Assembly (NCBI GenBank): GCA_002369075.1
Contig: DFEG01000021.1
Location: forward strand, 2,607 to 8,898
Reading direction: 5' to 3'
Length of the DNA stretch: 6,292 nucleotides
DNA from: Bacteroidales bacterium UBA3808
GTDB lineage: Bacteria; Bacteroidota; Bacteroidia; Bacteroidales; Paludibacteraceae
Of the stretch, positions 6,017 to 6,292 are shown in pieces (position 1 is the stretch's first letter; each line of letters begins with the position of its first letter). The notes below the pieces were generated by a model. It was not told where the DNA came from. It made no database searches and was given only the letters and a program-made list of their open reading frames with translations. The position numbers and the translations under genes were made by a program.

Positions 6017-6144
6017 GGTCATTTCGTTGTTTGTGTCCTCGAACCAGAGGTCGTACTTGTTCGCACGACATACTGCGCGGACATCGTCAGGCTGGCCATG
6101 TTTGTCTATATGTGCAACAAGTCATGTGCCAAGGCCGCTACTGC
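6017..6144 (-). pseudogene. Direct repeat copy B: decayed head of the secreted protein gene
   Basis: Bases 6099-6017 correspond to codons 13-40 of the gene starting at 404, but the first 12 codons and the start are missing. One base is also lost after the codon for V24, so the frame shifts and soon ends at a TGA. Of five substitutions against copy A, four are third-position synonymous changes (at A14, F32, T35 and E38), showing that the copy was under coding constraint before it broke. The homology ends right after the codon for T40. The sequence then runs into the operon promoter region. Bases 6144-6100 match the region upstream of the intact gene. Confidence 0.8.
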
Positions 6145-6146
6145 CC

Positions 6147-6251
6147 TTATTTTGCTATCTTCTCATTTTTGACGATGACCATACCTACCGAACAAACGCT
6201 TGACTGCGCGAAGTTAGCTGTCTCAAAATCTATGGCTACGAAGTTATCCAT
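6147..6251 (-). pseudogene. Truncated DnaQ-like 3'-5' exonuclease, N-terminal stub
   Basis: From ATG at 6249-6251, preceded by AAGGA six bases upstream, the frame encodes 34 residues and then TAA. The start MDNFVAIDFETAN and the following SSVCSVGMVIVKNEKIAK are typical of the DnaQ/DEDD exonuclease domain found in Bacteroidales. Exo motif I is visible as DFET (D8, E10). A whole domain needs roughly 150 or more residues with motifs II and III, so this is a stub. The frame ends within five bases of the outer end of repeat copy B, so the gene was cut at that junction. The residual AVAALAHDLLHI tail just downstream (6144-6106) is in another frame and may be its original C-terminus after an internal deletion. 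The promoter would lie beyond the window. Confidence 0.72.
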
Positions 6252-6292
6252 TAGTAGTCCTTCTATATTCTTTTACCCTAAGTCAGCAAAAA

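Noticed and set aside
1..6292. CRISPR array, tRNA or rRNA genes, transposase or integrase
   Set aside because: No regularly spaced repeat-spacer pattern, no RNA gene signature and no mobile-element coding frame was seen. The repeats present are short tandem repeats or the gene-derived flanking pair.

Overview
The window looks like a chromosomal segment of a Bacteroidales bacterium (Bacteroides/Prevotella-like). The reasons are a Bacteroidetes-type promoter (TAnnTTTG -7 box) in front of the first gene, weak or absent Shine-Dalgarno sites at most starts, and protein types that fit this order. Every gene I accept lies on the minus strand, so transcription runs from right to left.

The core is a tight four-gene unit read in this order: an outer-membrane porin-like protein (5930-4485), an imelysin/M75-family lipoprotein (4464-3292), a di-heme c-type cytochrome lipoprotein of the DHOR/DUF1111 type (3240-1597), and a compact ResB-CcsA cytochrome c maturation protein (1595-492). 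Gaps between the genes are 20, 51 and 1 bases. A promoter at about 5959-5990 lies within a larger inverted repeat. I infer an iron-related envelope system: the porin and imelysin handle the substrate at the outer membrane and in the periplasm, the di-heme protein does redox chemistry, and the CcsBA-type protein attaches that protein's hemes.

The flanks are the least ordinary part. Left of the operon is the 5' part of a secreted repeat protein of unknown function (404 to beyond base 1). Right of the operon, at 6017-6144, is a decayed direct-repeat copy of the head of that same gene plus its upstream sequence. Next to it, at 6147-6251, is a stub of a DnaQ-like 3'-5' exonuclease that stops after 34 codons. 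The operon is therefore bracketed by imperfect direct repeats, as expected if it entered by single-crossover integration or between two copies of a duplicated locus. In the two copies nearly all base changes are third-position synonymous, so both were once under coding constraint.

No RNA genes, CRISPR arrays, transposases or integrases were seen.
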